From positions 1 through 7,033 of the forward strand of contig JBFKAV010000168.1 of NCBI GenBank assembly GCA_041621405.1: a stretch of 7,033 bases of DNA, written 5' to 3'. The translations under genes were made by a program, and so were the position numbers. Positions 6,019 through 7,033 of the stretch are shown piece after piece. Within the stretch, counting starts at the first letter, position 1, and each line of letters opens with the position of its first letter. The notes below the pieces were generated by a model that was not told the DNA's origin, did no database searches, and worked only from the letters and a program-made list of their open reading frames with translations. This DNA is from JBFKAV01 sp041621405. Lineage in GTDB: Bacteria; Pseudomonadota; Alphaproteobacteria; Rhodobacterales; Rhodobacteraceae.

Positions 6019-6873
6019 TCAGTGCACCAGGATGACCGGCAGCTCGGCGCGGTCGACCACGGTCTGTGTGTTGCCTCCGAACAGCGTTTCTCGCTCGTGG
6101 CTTTCGCCATAGGCGCCCATGACCAGCATCGAGGCTCCGACCGCCTTCGTCTCTTCCAGCAGGGCCTTGCCCGGGTTGCGGCTGTCGAAGGTATGGACCT
6201 TCGCCGCGACGCCGCGCAGGGCGAGGTAGCTCACGAGCTCGGCGGCGGTCGCGCCGTGCGGCTCGCCCTTGCCGCCGGAGAGAACCGTCACCTCGCTCGC
6301 GCCGCCGATCAGCGGCAGGGCAAGCGCCACCGCGCGGGAGGCCTCGGTCGAGCCGTTCCACCCGATCGCGAGGTGCGCGCCGAGGTCGGCGGGAACCGTG
6401 TCGGCATGCGGGCACATCAGGACCGGCCGGCCGGTGCGGAACAGCGCCGCCTTCAGCGAATTCGAGCCGACGTTGCGATCGCGGTCCGGCTTCGGCACCG
6501 CGATCAGGTCGGCGAGCCGGCCGAAGTGCTTGATCACGTCGACCATGCGGCCGGGCTGCTCCACGAACTCCACGGTAGGGGCGTCGCCCTTCGGCGCGTC
6601 GGTCTCGACGAGCTTGAGCTTCTCCGCCAGGACCCGCAGCTCGCCGCGCATCCCCTCTTCCACCTGGTCGGCCAAGACCTGGGCCTGCTTCAGGAACGTG
6701 TCCCGGGCGAAGGCCGGCAGCGGCACGCCGTAGGGCATCATGTCCTCCGCGCGGGCCCGGCAATGCGCGACGACGATGTGCGATTTGAACCGGTGCGCCA
6801 GCGCGGCCGCGTGCGCGAGGACGTTGTCGCCCTTGCCGTCGCCCCTCACTGGGACCAGGATCTTGTACAGCAT
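6019..6873 (-). CDS. Universal stress protein with two UspA-like domains
   Basis: Cytoplasmic protein of 284 residues with two tandem Usp domains. Family members bind ATP or AMP and modulate stress survival; the role here is unknown. Seen: domain 1 (about 1-156) starts with YKILVPVRG and ends with RTGRPVLMCP; domain 2 (about 166-284) starts with LAIGWNGSTEASRAV, typical of the second domain in tandem proteins, and ends with ELPVILVH. Domain 2 has the nucleotide-binding motif G-x2-G-x9-G (Gly253, Gly256, Gly266, followed by GNT). Domain 1 has no such motif and has VPKPDRDRN in the corresponding region, so probably only one domain binds nucleotide. ATG 6873 follows the fhs stop by 17 nt, which implies cotranscription with fhs. 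The Shine-Dalgarno is ordinary (AGGG close to the ATG, or GGGGAGGA further up), so the start rests mainly on the fold beginning at residue 2. Confidence 0.93.
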   Translation of the reverse strand: MLYKILVPVRGDGKGDNVLAHAAALAHRFKSHIVVAHCRARAEDMMPYGVPLPAFARDTFLKQAQVLADQVEEGMRGELRVLAEKLKLVETDAPKGDAPTVEFVEQPGRMVDVIKHFGRLADLIAVPKPDRDRNVGSNSLKAALFRTGRPVLMCPHADTVPADLGAHLAIGWNGSTEASRAVALALPLIGGASEVTVLSGGKGEPHGATAAELVSYLALRGVAAKVHTFDSRNPGKALLEETKAVGASMLVMGAYGESHERETLFGGNTQTVVDRAELPVILVH

Positions 6874-6890
6874 GGCCCTGCCATCCTCCC

Positions 6891-7033
6891 CTAGAACAGT
6901 CCCTCGATCTGGCCTTCGGCGTTGATCCGGATCGACTCGGCCGAGGGCACCCTTGGCAGGCCCGGCATGGTCATGATCTCGCCGCAGATCACCACGACGA
7001 AGCCGGCGCCGGCGGAGAGCCGGACCTCGCGCA
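6891..7033 (-). CDS. fhs: Formate-tetrahydrofolate ligase, C-terminal 47 residues only (5' part beyond right edge)
   Basis: The enzyme joins formate to tetrahydrofolate using ATP, giving 10-formyl-THF for one-carbon metabolism in the cytoplasm. Seen: the reading frame enters from the right edge and ends at TAG 6893-6891. Its last residues include REVRLSAGAGF and GEIMTMPGLPRVPSAE and end in EGLF, which closely matches the strongly conserved C-terminus of Fhs (usually GDIMTMPGLP, with Asp rather than Glu). Only a small fraction of the roughly 550-residue protein is visible, so integrity of the rest is unknown. It is followed after 17 nt by usp. Confidence 0.9.
   Translation of the reverse strand, partial: REVRLSAGAGFVVVICGEIMTMPGLPRVPSAESIRINAEGQIEGLF

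Noticed and set aside
5877..6110. Upstream in-frame extension of tctC by 78 residues
   Set aside because: It would overlap the end of usp and place the signal peptide inside the protein. ATG 5876 has a strong ribosome-binding site and begins a normal signal peptide.

Overview
The window looks like chromosomal DNA of a GC-rich alphaproteobacterium. This is inferred from strong G/C bias at third codon positions and from the protein types; no taxonomic marker is present. Every gene I can support lies on the minus strand, so transcription reads from high to low coordinates. Two genes are cut by the window edges: the 3' end of fhs (formate-tetrahydrofolate ligase) on the right and most of a PiT phosphate transporter on the left.

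In order of transcription the layout is: fhs C-terminus (6891-7033), a tandem-domain universal stress protein 17 nt later (6019-6873), a 142-nt gap holding short direct repeats, then a complete tripartite tricarboxylate transporter (TTT) set: tctC periplasmic receptor (4911-5876), tctB small membrane subunit (4365-4868) and tctA large permease (2820-4331), with gaps of 42 and 33 nt. A 275-nt gap with a 13-bp palindrome and a possible promoter follows. Next comes a divergent ApbA/PanE-type NAD(P)-dependent reductase (1492-2544), a 273-nt gap with several hairpins and a weak sigma-54-like site, and the PiT transporter (1-1218, incomplete).

Functionally, TctC would capture an organic anion, probably a carboxylate, in the periplasm, and TctA/TctB would move it inward on an ion gradient. 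The downstream reductase resembles 2-dehydropantoate reductase but departs from it at the cofactor loop and at the position of the catalytic glutamate, so it may act on a metabolite linked to the transported solute. fhs feeds formate into one-carbon metabolism. Whether fhs-usp and tctCBA share a transcript or pathway cannot be decided from sequence alone.

The gene content is ordinary metabolism and transport. I see no CRISPR array, phage, insertion sequence, tRNA or rRNA, and no evident new defence or other novel system. The most useful leads are the unusual reductase, the repeats before tctC and the palindrome before the reductase gene.
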